27,582 bases of DNA, taken from assembly GCA_019116185.1 (NCBI GenBank), contig DXCD01000028.1, positions 1 to 27,582 of the forward strand, in the 5' to 3' direction. The notes under the pieces were generated by a model that searched no databases, was not told the DNA's origin, and saw only the letters and a program-made list of their open reading frames with translations. The translations under genes were made by a program, and so were the position numbers. Below, piece by piece: positions 14,591-23,094 of this stretch; the stretch's first letter is position 1, and every line of letters starts with the position of its first letter. The stretch comes from Candidatus Mediterraneibacter stercorigallinarum. Its GTDB lineage: Bacteria; Bacillota; Clostridia; Lachnospirales; Lachnospiraceae.

Positions 14591-15397
14591 TTATTTTGCC
14601 AGTTCTGCGAATGCCTGTTCAACCACGGCATCCGGATCGATCCCTTTATTAATCCCTTCAGCACCACTGCATTTCTTCAGGTGGATCAGGTATTCAATAT
14701 TTCCTTCCGGTCCTTTGATCGGAGAGAACTCAAGGGCACAAAGATCAAATCCGATGCTCTGCGCATAATCCATTACTTTCCTGATCACTTCCCTGTGCGT
14801 GCTCTTCTCTCTGACCACGCCCTTTTTCCCGACTTTCTCTCTTCCCGCCTCGAACTGAGGCTTGATAAGAGCCACGATCTGCCCGTCATCCTTCAGGTAA
14901 GCCCGGATCGGTTCCAGCACTTTTGTCAACGAAATAAAGGATACATCAATAGATGAAAAATCCACCGGCTCCCCGATATCTTCCGGGGTGACATAGCGGA
15001 TGTTCGTCTTCTCCATGCAGACCACCCGGGGATCATTCCGAAGCTTCCAGTCAAGCTGTCCCCTGCCCACATCAATGGCATATACCTTTTTTGCTCCATT
15101 CTGAAGCATGCAGTCCGTGAAACCTCCTGTGGAAGATCCGACATCCGTACACACGCAGTCCTTTACATCCACGTCAAAATTAGCGAGCGCTTTTTCAAGT
15201 TTCAGCCCGCCCCGGCTTACATAGGGGAGGGTATGTCCCCTGACCTCGATATTGACATCCGGTGAAAATGTGCTTCCCGCCTTATCCTCTCTCTGGCCGT
15301 CCACGAACACATTTCCGGACATGATAACCGCCTTTGCCTTTTCTCTCGACTCAGCCAGATTTCTCTTTACAAGCATTACATCCAATCGTTCTTTCAT
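14591..15397 (-). CDS. tlyA: TlyA-family rRNA 2'-O-methyltransferase
   Basis: Methylates ribose 2'-hydroxyls in 16S and/or 23S rRNA using AdoMet. 268 residues: an S4 RNA-binding domain (about 1-60, starting KERLDVMLVKRNLAESREKA), a short linker (SRGGLKLEKAL, 61-71), then an FtsJ-like methyltransferase domain. The AdoMet-binding DVGSSTGGFTD is at 85-95. The SSIDVSFISL and ALIKPQFEAG segments carry the Asp and Lys of the K-D-K-E-type active site. Older annotations call this family haemolysin A, a misleading name. It starts one base after the dxs stop, with AAGGA eight bases before the ATG, so it is tightly coupled to dxs. Confidence 0.95.
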   Translation of the reverse strand: MKERLDVMLVKRNLAESREKAKAVIMSGNVFVDGQREDKAGSTFSPDVNIEVRGHTLPYVSRGGLKLEKALANFDVDVKDCVCTDVGSSTGGFTDCMLQNGAKKVYAIDVGRGQLDWKLRNDPRVVCMEKTNIRYVTPEDIGEPVDFSSIDVSFISLTKVLEPIRAYLKDDGQIVALIKPQFEAGREKVGKKGVVREKSTHREVIRKVMDYAQSIGFDLCALEFSPIKGPEGNIEYLIHLKKCSGAEGINKGIDPDAVVEQAFAELAK

Positions 15398-15398
15398 G

Positions 15399-17288
15399 TT
15401 ACTTTTCCTTTTTCCTGTTTTCCATGATCCTCAAATAGTCAGAGACCGCCTGTTTTGCAATTGTATCCCTGTCCAGTCCGACCTCTTTCCTCAGGACTTC
15501 TACATTGCCGTGCTCTACATATTCATCTGATATGCCGATATTGCGGACCTGTACGTCAAGAGCAGCCCTGGAGACATAATCCATAACCTGTTCTCCAAAT
15601 CCCCCCGTTATCACATTTTCTTCAATGGTCACGAATAATTCATGGTCTTTCGCCAGTTCTTCCAGCAGCTTCTCATCAAGCGGCTTGACAAACCGCGCAT
15701 TGATAAGACTGCAGTTGTATCCCGTCGCTTTCAGGCTGCGGCGGACACTGTCTGCCAGTTCTGCCATATGCCCCACAAAAATAATGGCAATATCTTCTTC
15801 CTCATAGATCACTTCACTCTTTCCATATTCGATAGGAGCCCTGAACTGTCTCATTCCCTCATACGCGGCGCCCCTGGGATAACGGATTGCAACAGGATGC
15901 CGGAAATCCATCGCAAACCGGAGCATGTCCGCCATTTCCCAGCGGTTCTTCGGAGAGATGACTGTCATATTCGGGATAGTTGTCAGAAAAGAGAGGTCAA
16001 ACACGCCCTGATGCGTCTCGCCATCACTCCCTACAAGCCCGGCGCGGTCTACCGCGATCACAACAGGCAGATCCTGAAGGCAGACATCATGAAGAGCCTG
16101 GTCATATGCCCTTTGAAGGAAGGACGAATATACCGCGAATACCGGCTTCATCCCGCCTGCGGCAAGCCCTGCCGCAAAAGTCATCGCATGTTCCTCTGCA
16201 ATCCCCACATCAAAAAATCTCTGAGGAAAGCGTTTTGCAAAGGCCGCCAGTCCTGTACCGTCTGCCATCGCGGCTGTGATTGCCGCCACTTTCTCATCCC
16301 GCTTTGCAATATCGAGCAGTACCTTTGAGAATACTTGTGTATAGCTGTCCGGCCCTCCCGCTTCCTTTGGTTCGCCTGTCTCAATATCAAAGGGTCCCAG
16401 CCCGTGGAATTTTGCCGGGTTCTCCTCTGCCGGAGCATACCCCTTGCCCTTCTTTGTGATCACGTGGACAAGGACCGCGTGATCTACCCGTTTTGCCTCT
16501 CGAAGCACCTTCACCAGTTTCCGGATGTCATGTCCATCCACCGGGCCGAGATAAGTAATGTCCATATCTTCAAAGAACATTCCCGGCACAAAGAGCTGTT
16601 TAATCCCGCTCTTTGTCTTTCGGATCTGGCTGACAATCCGGTCTCCTCTGCCCGGAATCCTCTTCAGGGTATCCTCCACGCCTTTTTTCAGTTCTGTATA
16701 CGCCTGCGCGGTCCGCAGCCCGTTTAAATATTTTGACATTCCTCCCACATTCTCGGATATAGACATATTATTGTCATTGAGGACGATAATAAAATTACTC
16801 TTCAGCCGTGACGCGTTATTGAGCGCCTCGTATGCCATGCCGCCTGTCAGAGACCCGTCGCCGATCACGGACACGACACTGTGTTCCTCCCCCAGAAGTT
16901 CTCTTGCTGCCACGTAGCCCAGCCCCGCAGAGATCGACGTAGAACTGTGTCCTGTGTCAAAAGCATCGCAGGGGCTTTCCTTTCTCTTCGGGAAACCGCT
17001 CATGCCTCCATATTTGCGCAGATCGTCAAACCCGTCTTTTCTCCCGGTGAGCAGCTTATGTGTATAAGACTGATGGCCCACATCCCATATCAGCTTATCC
17101 TCCGGGAAATTCAGGGTGAGATGAAGCGCCATCGTCAGTTCCACAACTCCCAGATTAGACGCCAGATGCCCTCCCGTCCTGCTGATCTTCTCAATCAGGA
17201 ACTGCCGGATCTCATCAGCCAGCTCTTTCAGCTGTTCTTCGTCCAGCTTCTTTATATCATTTTCCTTCCGGATTTTATCAAGCACCAT
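15399..17288 (-). CDS. dxs: 1-deoxy-D-xylulose-5-phosphate synthase
   Basis: First step of the MEP isoprenoid pathway: condenses pyruvate and glyceraldehyde 3-phosphate with thiamine diphosphate. 629 residues, normal. His41 sits in GGHLASNLG. The ThDP motif GDGSLTGG (143-150) ends in NDNNMSISENVG (171-182). The second, pyrimidine-binding domain includes FDVGIAEEHAMTFAAGLA with the catalytic-type Glu and His. A transketolase C-terminal domain completes it. AAGGGGG lies six bases before the ATG. It is 11 bases after ispA and one base before tlyA. Pairing with ispA places early and late isoprenoid steps in one operon, as in Bacillus. Confidence 0.98.
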   Translation of the reverse strand: MVLDKIRKENDIKKLDEEQLKELADEIRQFLIEKISRTGGHLASNLGVVELTMALHLTLNFPEDKLIWDVGHQSYTHKLLTGRKDGFDDLRKYGGMSGFPKRKESPCDAFDTGHSSTSISAGLGYVAARELLGEEHSVVSVIGDGSLTGGMAYEALNNASRLKSNFIIVLNDNNMSISENVGGMSKYLNGLRTAQAYTELKKGVEDTLKRIPGRGDRIVSQIRKTKSGIKQLFVPGMFFEDMDITYLGPVDGHDIRKLVKVLREAKRVDHAVLVHVITKKGKGYAPAEENPAKFHGLGPFDIETGEPKEAGGPDSYTQVFSKVLLDIAKRDEKVAAITAAMADGTGLAAFAKRFPQRFFDVGIAEEHAMTFAAGLAAGGMKPVFAVYSSFLQRAYDQALHDVCLQDLPVVIAVDRAGLVGSDGETHQGVFDLSFLTTIPNMTVISPKNRWEMADMLRFAMDFRHPVAIRYPRGAAYEGMRQFRAPIEYGKSEVIYEEEDIAIIFVGHMAELADSVRRSLKATGYNCSLINARFVKPLDEKLLEELAKDHELFVTIEENVITGGFGEQVMDYVSRAALDVQVRNIGISDEYVEHGNVEVLRKEVGLDRDTIAKQAVSDYLRIMENRKKEK

Positions 17289-17299
17289 AATGGTCCCCC

Positions 17300-18190
17300 T
17301 TATTTTTCCCTGTACACAAGACTCTTCAGAAGTTCTTGAAGGAATCCGCCGTCTTCCCGGATCACATGCAGCTCGCAGACAGCTTCATCCGTCATACGCG
17401 ACACCTCTTCTCTCGCCCCTTCCAGACCTTTCCATGTCACATAAGTGGTCTTCTCATTCTTTTCGTCACTGTGTACCGGTTTCCCCAACACCTCTGTCGT
17501 ACTCGTTACATCAAGGATATCATCCTGAATCTGAAATGCCAGCCCGATCCCTCGGGCGATCTTCTCCATTCTGCTGATCTCCTCGGGCTCTGCCCCCGCG
17601 AGCGCTGCGCCGATCATCATTGACGACTCGATCAGGGCGCTTGTCTTCAGCCGGTAGATAAAGTCCAGCATATCCCCTGTCAGGCTGTGCCCCGACTCTT
17701 TCACATCCACCACCTGACCACCGATCATGCCGTAGATCCCCGCTTTTCCTGACAGAATCTTGAGCGCTTCCCCAATGCGCCTGCTGTTGTCCGGCGCAAT
17801 GTCAAACGCGCGGCATGCGGTCTCAAAGGCATAGTTTAAAAGCGCGTCACCGGCAAGAATCCCCATATCTTCTCCATATACCACATGGGTCGTCTTCCTT
17901 CCGCGGCGGTACTCGTCATTATCCATGGCAGGCAGGTCATCATGGACCAGGGAATACGTGTGGATCATCTCGATCGCCGCCATGAACGGCTCTATGATCT
18001 CGCCCTCCCCGCCGAACAGGTGGAAGGTTTCCAGCATCAGCATAGGACGCAGACGCTTTCCTCCCGCCATAAGGCTGTACTCCATTGCCTCCATGATGAT
18101 CTTCTGATATCCTTCCTGCTTTGGAAGATACTTTGTTAATACACTTTCAATATATTTGATCCGTTTCTGATATTCGTCTTTAAAATTCAT
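17300..18190 (-). CDS. ispA: Polyprenyl (farnesyl/geranyl) diphosphate synthase
   Basis: Chain-elongating prenyltransferase that joins isopentenyl diphosphate units, feeding undecaprenyl carrier and quinone or other lipid synthesis. 296 residues. The first Asp-rich motif is DDLPAMD (84-90) and the second DDILD (223-227). GGKRLRPML (43-51) carries the diphosphate-binding arginines. I choose the ATG at 18190 because GGAG stands six bases before it; the ATG four codons upstream (18202) has no usable spacing. Its start overlaps the end of xseB by 11 bases in another frame, so translation is likely coupled. Product chain length cannot be told from the sequence alone, though two residues between the Asp pairs of the first motif fit the bacterial FPP type. 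Confidence 0.95.
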   Translation of the reverse strand: MNFKDEYQKRIKYIESVLTKYLPKQEGYQKIIMEAMEYSLMAGGKRLRPMLMLETFHLFGGEGEIIEPFMAAIEMIHTYSLVHDDLPAMDNDEYRRGRKTTHVVYGEDMGILAGDALLNYAFETACRAFDIAPDNSRRIGEALKILSGKAGIYGMIGGQVVDVKESGHSLTGDMLDFIYRLKTSALIESSMMIGAALAGAEPEEISRMEKIARGIGLAFQIQDDILDVTSTTEVLGKPVHSDEKNEKTTYVTWKGLEGAREEVSRMTDEAVCELHVIREDGGFLQELLKSLVYREK

Positions 18191-18422
18191 GTGTTTCTCC
18201 ATCCTCGTCCAGAATGAGCACTTTCTTTTCCACCTCGTCGATCGACTTGCTGCACTCTTTTAAAAGTCCCATGCCTTTATTGTAAAGATCAAAAGAATGT
18301 TCCAGGGAGATTCCGTCTTCCTCCATCTCCGCGATCACATCCTCAAGCTGGGCAAACATCTCTTCAAGACTCTGTCTGCTTTCAGCTTCCACTGTTTTCA
18401 TGTTCTCTGTATGATCTGCCAT
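18180..18422 (-). CDS. xseB: Exodeoxyribonuclease VII small subunit
   Basis: Small subunit of exonuclease VII, which degrades single-stranded DNA together with XseA. From the ATG at 18422 it has 80 residues, the typical size. The helical core SLEEMFAQLEDVIAEMEEDG, then ISLEHSFDLYNKGMGLL, is diagnostic. AAGGAGG lies 11 bases before this ATG, or five before an in-frame TTG at 18426-18428 that may be the true start. The frame remains open to a GTG at 18530 that overlaps the xseA stop (GTGA) and has its own GGAAGGG; see findings. It overlaps ispA at its 3' end. Confidence 0.93.
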   Translation of the reverse strand: MADHTENMKTVEAESRQSLEEMFAQLEDVIAEMEEDGISLEHSFDLYNKGMGLLKECSKSIDEVEKKVLILDEDGETHEF

Positions 18423-18526
18423 TTCCAAGCATTCCTCCTTGCTGTTCCTGCTGCTTTGCAGCTGATCCGCCTCTTTCACTTTTATACCGCTGCAGACGTC
18501 CCCTCTGTCGCAGGCTTCTCCTTGTC

Positions 18527-19747
18527 TCACGCCTGCCCTTCCGGATAGGAAACAGGCTCAGTTGATATCACCTGCGCTTTTACCCTTCCGTCACACACAT
18601 AGATATCAAGGGAGTCCCCTTTCTCTGCCTGGGAAATACTCTTTATATTTTCTCCCTCAGCTGTCTGTACATAGGAGTATCCCTGGCTTAATTTCAGCAG
18701 GGGAGACAATCCTTTCATTTTCTCCACACACAGCGCCAGACGGTGCTTTTCCGCTGTCATGCGCTCTTCCATCCGAGCGCGTATCCTCGTCTCCAGATCA
18801 GCCGCGTACTGTCGGCTTTCATTCAGCCTCTGCCGGGGATGGGCAAGTTTCAGCCGCAGCGCCGCGTGTTCCAGCAGCTTCCTTCTCTTCTCTGTCCCAA
18901 GGCGGATTGTCCGCCGGAAATCTTCCCTGTACGCCAGCAGACGCTCTCTTACTTCCCGGATATCATATACCGCCAATTCTGCCGCTGCTGAAGGCGTCGG
19001 TGCCCGGAGATCTGCCACGAAATCAGAAATGGTCGTATCCGTCTCATGTCCCACCGCAGAGATGACCGGTACAGTACAGTCAAAAATAGCCCGAGCCACG
19101 GTCTCCTCGTTAAATGCCCACAGATCCTCAATACTTCCTCCGCCGCGTCCGACAATGATAACATCTACCTGCTTCTTTTCCAGCGCGCGTATTCCTGCCG
19201 CCACACTCTCTGCCGCGCCCTCTCCCTGAACCTGCGCGGGATACAGGATAAGCTGCACATAAGGATTCCGCCTCCCGGCAATATTGATAATGTCCCTTAC
19301 CGCCGCGCCCGCAGGGGCTGTAACGATCCCCACGGTATGCACGTATTTGGGGATCGGCTGTTTGTATTCCGGAGCGAACATGCCCATCTCGGCCAGCTCC
19401 ATTTTCAACGCTTCGAAGCGTTCATACAGCGCCCCCACGCCATCTTGTACGATCTCCTTTGCATAGAGCTGGTATTTCCCGTCCCGCTCATAGACACTCA
19501 CCGAGCCGAGGACGATCACCTGATGTCCTTCCTGCATCCGAAAGGAGAGTCCCGCCCTTGATCCTGCGAACATAACGCAGGCAATCGTGCCAGACTCATC
19601 TTTCAGGGAAAAATAAATATGTCCTGATGTGTGGTATTTACAGTTGGAGACTTCACCCTTTACATAGATCCGGTTCAGCATAAAATCCTGTGTGAACATA
19701 TTTTTAATATAGGAATTAACCTGCTTTACCGTATAGACATTTTTCAT
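18527..19747 (-). CDS. xseA: Exodeoxyribonuclease VII large subunit
   Basis: Catalytic subunit of exonuclease VII. 406 residues. An N-terminal OB-fold (about 1-100: VKGEVSNCKYHTSGHIYFSLKD) binds single-stranded DNA. The nuclease domain contains VGIVTAPAGAAVRDI (139-153), GRGGGSIEDLWAFNEE (200-215), AVGHETDTTISDFVADLRAPTP (within 231-252) and a coiled-coil region (about 265-350). It ends in the conserved LSQGYSYVQ segment. GGGAG is eight bases before the ATG, which lies two bases after the nusB stop. B. subtilis has folD between nusB and xseA; here they are directly joined. Confidence 0.97.
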   Translation of the reverse strand: MKNVYTVKQVNSYIKNMFTQDFMLNRIYVKGEVSNCKYHTSGHIYFSLKDESGTIACVMFAGSRAGLSFRMQEGHQVIVLGSVSVYERDGKYQLYAKEIVQDGVGALYERFEALKMELAEMGMFAPEYKQPIPKYVHTVGIVTAPAGAAVRDIINIAGRRNPYVQLILYPAQVQGEGAAESVAAGIRALEKKQVDVIIVGRGGGSIEDLWAFNEETVARAIFDCTVPVISAVGHETDTTISDFVADLRAPTPSAAAELAVYDIREVRERLLAYREDFRRTIRLGTEKRRKLLEHAALRLKLAHPRQRLNESRQYAADLETRIRARMEERMTAEKHRLALCVEKMKGLSPLLKLSQGYSYVQTAEGENIKSISQAEKGDSLDIYVCDGRVKAQVISTEPVSYPEGQA

Positions 19748-19749
19748 TC

Positions 19750-20157
19750 TCAGGACTCCCGGCTTGCCAGCTTTCCGAGGATTCCGTTTACAAACGATGA
19801 ACTGCTGTCACCGCCGAAACGCTTCGCCAGCTCTACCGCCTCATTGATGGCAACGCCGTCCGGGATATCCTCGTCCCATTTCATTTCATAGACAGCCAGC
19901 CTTAAGATTGTCAGATCAACCTTGTTCATCCGACCGGTCTTCCATCCCTTTGCATTTTCATTCAGGAGCTCATCAATCTCCGGCACATGGCTGACAACAG
20001 CCTCGTATTTTTCCTGAATATATTTCTTATCCTTTTCTGCTGCATCATCCAGCATTTCAAAATAGTATTTCAGATGATCCGGCATGTCTGCGGGATCGTT
20101 AAACTCGATCTGGAACAGCATCTTAAAAATGTGCTCCCTCAGTTCTGTCCTTATCAT
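19750..20157 (-). CDS. nusB: Transcription antitermination factor NusB
   Basis: Binds boxA RNA with NusE/S10 to promote antitermination, mainly on rRNA operons. 135 residues, all-helical. Recognisable features are RTELREHIFKMLFQIEF at the start and the C-terminal ILRLAVYEMKW, then IPDGVAINEAVELAKRFGG and FVNGILGKL. AAGGA is six bases before the ATG. It follows the terminator at 20204-20227, so it probably begins the nusB-to-recN transcript. I could not assign a convincing promoter in the roughly 45 bases available, where only an imperfect TATTAT is present. Confidence 0.97.
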   Translation of the reverse strand: MIRTELREHIFKMLFQIEFNDPADMPDHLKYYFEMLDDAAEKDKKYIQEKYEAVVSHVPEIDELLNENAKGWKTGRMNKVDLTILRLAVYEMKWDEDIPDGVAINEAVELAKRFGGDSSSSFVNGILGKLASRES

Positions 20158-20203
20158 ATTGATTCCTTTCTTTTATCACGGAAATAATATCCGATACTTA
20201 TAG

Positions 20204-20227
20204 AAAAAGGATGTCTTACGACATCCC
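20204..20227 (-). terminator. Intrinsic terminator after the Asp23-family gene
   Basis: GGATGTC and GACATCC (20209-20215 and 20220-20226) form a 7-bp perfect stem with a GTAA tetraloop, followed on the minus strand by TTTTTC. It separates the Asp23-family gene from the nusB operon. Confidence 0.85.
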
Positions 20228-20258
20228 TTATCGTGCAAAGGCCGTCCGGCAGACAGGA

Positions 20259-20642
20259 TTAATCCTGCTTCTCCATCTCAACGCCTGCCACTTTGATATT
20301 GACGTCAGCCACTTCAAGCCCTGTCATGTTCTCGACAGCGTTTTTCACCTTGTCCTGTACCTTTCTTGTAACATCCATGATATTGTAATCATATTTCAGG
20401 TTCAGCGCAAGAGATACAGTGACAACACCTTCAAGAACGTCCACTTTCACGCCTTTGGACAGGTTCTTGATCCCCAGCTTGCCGATCACTTCATTGGTAA
20501 TATTCCCAGACATAGAAGCAACGCCTTCGACTTCTGTCGCTGCCAGCGCAGCTATGATCGCCACAACTTCATCCGCGATCTTCACTTCACCCAGACTGGC
20601 GTCGTTCTGTATCGTATATGTGTTTCTCTCGTCCTTTGCCAT
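20259..20642 (-). CDS. yqhY: Asp23/Gls24 family protein (YqhY-like)
   Basis: 127 residues from the ATG at 20642, chosen because GGGAGG is eight bases upstream; an in-frame TTG two codons earlier is too close. The Asp23/Gls24 core is visible as GEVKIADEVVAIIAALAATEVEGV, then VIGKLG, KGVKVDV and VTVSLALNLKYDYNI. A helical tail follows (VTRKVQDKVKNAVENMTGL) and then VADVNIKVAGV. Family members are linked to envelope stress or, for B. subtilis YqhY, to control of acetyl-CoA carboxylase activity. The biochemical role is not settled. In Bacillus it lies between accC and nusB; here accBC are absent and it has its own promoter and terminator, making it monocistronic. The symbol is given by synteny. 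Confidence 0.9.
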   Translation of the reverse strand: MAKDERNTYTIQNDASLGEVKIADEVVAIIAALAATEVEGVASMSGNITNEVIGKLGIKNLSKGVKVDVLEGVVTVSLALNLKYDYNIMDVTRKVQDKVKNAVENMTGLEVADVNIKVAGVEMEKQD

Positions 20643-20678
20643 ATTCAAAACCTCCCGTTTTGTCTAATCTCTTTCCCT

Positions 20679-20707
20679 ATTATAACAAATATCCCACTGT
20701 TTGCAAA
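20679..20707 (-). promoter_or_regulatory. Sigma-A promoter of the Asp23-family gene
   Basis: A perfect TATAAT (20679-20684) is preceded by TTTGCA at 17 bases (20702-20707), or TTGCAA at 16 bases (20701-20706). The leader is about 30 bases. Confidence 0.75.
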
Positions 20708-20716
20708 GGGAAAGTT

Positions 20717-20758
20717 CAGACAGGTATGTCTGCCATGCACATTCGCAGTTTGGCAGAC
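20717..20758 (-). other. Overlapping alternative hairpins after prfC
   Basis: Downstream of the prfC stop, GTCTGCCA (20751-20758 as read on minus) can pair with TGGCAGAC (20728-20735) as an 8-bp stem. The CAGAC part of that second arm can instead pair with GTCTG (20717-20721) around a 6-base loop. No T-tract follows, so this is not a standard terminator. It may be a 3'-end stabiliser for the prfC message. Confidence 0.4.
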
Positions 20759-20760
20759 TC

Positions 20761-22350
20761 TTAACGGCCGAACTCTGACAGTTTCAGTCCTTCGTTGCGT
20801 TCCACGGTCATGCGGATGCTCCACTCGTGGATAAAGAGGAGCAGCGGGCGGTCTTTTAAGTCCTTGATCTTCTTCATGTCCGAAGTTCCGCTGATATGAT
20901 CCAGGTCGATCTCCTCGTTCTCGATCCAGCGGATATGCTCGTACGGAAGGTTTTCAAGGATGATCTCCACGTTATACTCGTTTTTCAGGCGGTATTTCAG
21001 CACGTCGAACTGAAGAACTCCTACCACGCCGACAATGATCTCTTCCATTCCTGTATTGTATTCCTGGAAGATCTGGATCGCGCCCTCCTGGGCAATCTGA
21101 TTGATCCCCTTGACGAACTGCTTTCTTTTCATCGTATCCACCTGGCGCACTCTCGCGAAATGCTCAGGCGCGAAGGTCGGGATGCCCTCGTACGCAAATT
21201 TTTCTTTTGACGTGGTCAGGGTGTCACCGATGGAGAAGATCCCCGGGTCAAACACGCCGATGATGTCCCCGCCGTAAGCTTTATCGATGATCTTCCGCTC
21301 GCTTGCCATCATCTGCTGTGGCTGAGAAAGACGCACATCCTTTCCGCCCTGGACATGGTATACCGTCATCCCGGCGTCAAACTCGCCGGAACAGATCCTC
21401 ATAAACGCGATCCTGTCCCTGTGCGCCTTATTCATATTCGCCTGGATCTTAAACACAAATGCAGAGAAATCCGGCTCTGTCATCGGATCGATCACGCCGT
21501 GGTCAGACATCCTGGGCAGCGGAGATGTCGTCATCGCAAGGAAATGCTGAAGAAAAGTCTCCACACCGAAATTCGTCAGCGCCGAGCCGAAAAATACCGG
21601 TGAGAGTTCTCCCTTGTCCACGAGTTCCTGGTCAAACTCAGCAGCCGCGCCGTCCAAAAGCTCGATCTCCTCGTTCAGAGTTACCTTTGCTTCTATCCCG
21701 ATCAGCCAGTCCACTTCCGGATTGTTGATCGCTACTTTCTTCACTTCTCCGATGGAAGTTCCCTTTCTTGTGTCAGAGAACAGCTCCACTTCCTTTTTCT
21801 GCCGGTCATAGACACCTTTGAATGCCTTTCCTGACCCGATGGGCCAGTTCACCGGGCAGGTCGGGATTCCCAGCTCCTTCTCAATATCATCCAAAAGGTC
21901 AAAGGTATCCTTTGCATCCCGGTCCATCTTATTGATAAATGTAAAGATCGGGATATGGCGCATGGCACAGACCTTGAACAGCTTCCTTGTCTGCGCCTCC
22001 ACGCCTTTCGAAGCGTCGATCACCATGACCGCGGAGTCCGCCGCCATCAGGGTACGGTAGGTATCCTCCGAGAAATCCTGATGCCCCGGCGTATCCAGAA
22101 TGTTAATACAATATCCGCCGTAATTAAACTGGAGCACAGAAGAAGTCACTGAAATACCTCTTTCCTTCTCGATCTCCATCCAGTCCGAGACCGCATGCTT
22201 TGCCGTTGCCTTTCCCTTTACGGATCCCGCGGTGTTAATCACGCCGCCGTAGAGAAGGAATTTCTCCGTGAGGGTCGTCTTACCGGCATCCGGGTGGGAA
22301 ATAATGGCAAATGTTCTTCTTTTCTTTATCTCATTTACAATTTCTGACAT
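20761..22350 (-). CDS. prfC: Peptide chain release factor 3
   Basis: GTPase that recycles RF1 and RF2 from the ribosome after termination. 529 residues, the usual RF3 length. G1 SHPDAGKTTL (18-27), then GSVKGKATAKHAVSDWMEIE, which is RF3-typical, followed by RGISVTSSV (switch I), DTPGHQDFSEDT (G3) and NKMDRD (G4). The RF3-specific C-terminal domains follow and end in MTVERNEGLKLSEFGR. Annotated EF-G paralogues differ in these signatures. GAGGT is five bases before the ATG. Its own sigma-A promoter lies at 22409-22437. Position between spoIIIAH and the yqhY-like gene, where Bacillus has accBC, is the main departure from the Bacillus order. Confidence 0.97.
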   Translation of the reverse strand: MSEIVNEIKKRRTFAIISHPDAGKTTLTEKFLLYGGVINTAGSVKGKATAKHAVSDWMEIEKERGISVTSSVLQFNYGGYCINILDTPGHQDFSEDTYRTLMAADSAVMVIDASKGVEAQTRKLFKVCAMRHIPIFTFINKMDRDAKDTFDLLDDIEKELGIPTCPVNWPIGSGKAFKGVYDRQKKEVELFSDTRKGTSIGEVKKVAINNPEVDWLIGIEAKVTLNEEIELLDGAAAEFDQELVDKGELSPVFFGSALTNFGVETFLQHFLAMTTSPLPRMSDHGVIDPMTEPDFSAFVFKIQANMNKAHRDRIAFMRICSGEFDAGMTVYHVQGGKDVRLSQPQQMMASERKIIDKAYGGDIIGVFDPGIFSIGDTLTTSKEKFAYEGIPTFAPEHFARVRQVDTMKRKQFVKGINQIAQEGAIQIFQEYNTGMEEIIVGVVGVLQFDVLKYRLKNEYNVEIILENLPYEHIRWIENEEIDLDHISGTSDMKKIKDLKDRPLLLFIHEWSIRMTVERNEGLKLSEFGR

Positions 22351-22408
22351 AATTTACCTCTGCTTTCACTGGCGCCAAAAAATAACAGCGCCGACCTACA
22401 TCGACGCT

Positions 22409-22437
22409 ATTATACTCGCTTTTTATACTGCGCGCAA
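22409..22437 (-). promoter_or_regulatory. Sigma-A promoter of prfC
   Basis: TTGCGC (22432-22437) and a perfect TATAAT (22409-22414) are separated by 17 bases. The roughly 50-base leader contains a GGCGC/GCGCC hairpin with a T-rich loop (about 22369-22395). I found no terminator between spoIIIAH and this promoter. Confidence 0.7.
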
Positions 22438-22459
22438 TATAAAAATTCCTCTCTTTTCC

Positions 22460-23071
22460 TCACTCGTGGATCGGAGTGATCACAATATTTTCCGGCGCGA
22501 TCTCCGTTTTTCTTGTCACAATATCTTCAATCTGCGCCCGGTTCGCGTCTGTCAGCTCCTCTGCCTTAACCACCACATCCGCAGAATCCGCGTCAAGGCT
22601 GACCACTGCCTCAGAGAATCCTTTTGACGCCATGAGCGTCTCGATTGCAGCTTCCTGCTCCGCAATCTGTGTCATCTGTACCATCTGGTCTACTGCTGAC
22701 TGCTTTTCCGCGTCGCTCAGGTTCGTGTTGTCAATGATCCCCTGAAGGGTTTCCTTATTCTGAGCGCGCACCTGCTCTCTTGTAACTTTCGCCTGGGCCA
22801 CGGTCGTCTCGGCTGTCCCGCTCGTGAGCACTGCTTCACCGGGCGTCCCCTCCGCCTCAGAGTCATTGCTTTCAATGTCCTCTGTCCCTGTCTCAAGGTC
22901 TTCCTGGGAAATATCCAGAAGCTCCTGATTTGCCAGATCTGCATTTGCCTCCGCCGTGCCGTCAGGCGAATCCCCGAACAGCCTGCCGGAATAGTTGAGG
23001 TATCCGGCCACCGCGATCATGACCGCAAGGGTTGCAATGATAATCTGGTTTTTCTTAAACAAACGTTTCAC
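22460..23071 (-). CDS. spoIIIAH: Stage III sporulation protein AH
   Basis: Mother-cell membrane protein whose C-terminal, FliF/YscJ-like domain meets SpoIIQ from the forespore, forming the core of the intercellular channel. 203 residues: KRLFKKNQ then one membrane segment (about 9-26). A long acidic linker (about 33-88, Glu-, Asp-, Ser- and Thr-rich) follows, then the folded domain. That domain has a helix-rich part (about 95-150) and the ring-building motif ending in EDIVTRKTEIAPENIVITP. Start is GTG at 23071 with AAAGGAGG nine bases upstream. It is last in the spoIIIA operon, 23 bases after spoIIIAG. The linker is variable in the family. Confidence 0.95.
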   Translation of the reverse strand: MKRLFKKNQIIIATLAVMIAVAGYLNYSGRLFGDSPDGTAEANADLANQELLDISQEDLETGTEDIESNDSEAEGTPGEAVLTSGTAETTVAQAKVTREQVRAQNKETLQGIIDNTNLSDAEKQSAVDQMVQMTQIAEQEAAIETLMASKGFSEAVVSLDADSADVVVKAEELTDANRAQIEDIVTRKTEIAPENIVITPIHE

Positions 23072-23094
23072 TCTTATGATCCTCCTTTTATGTA

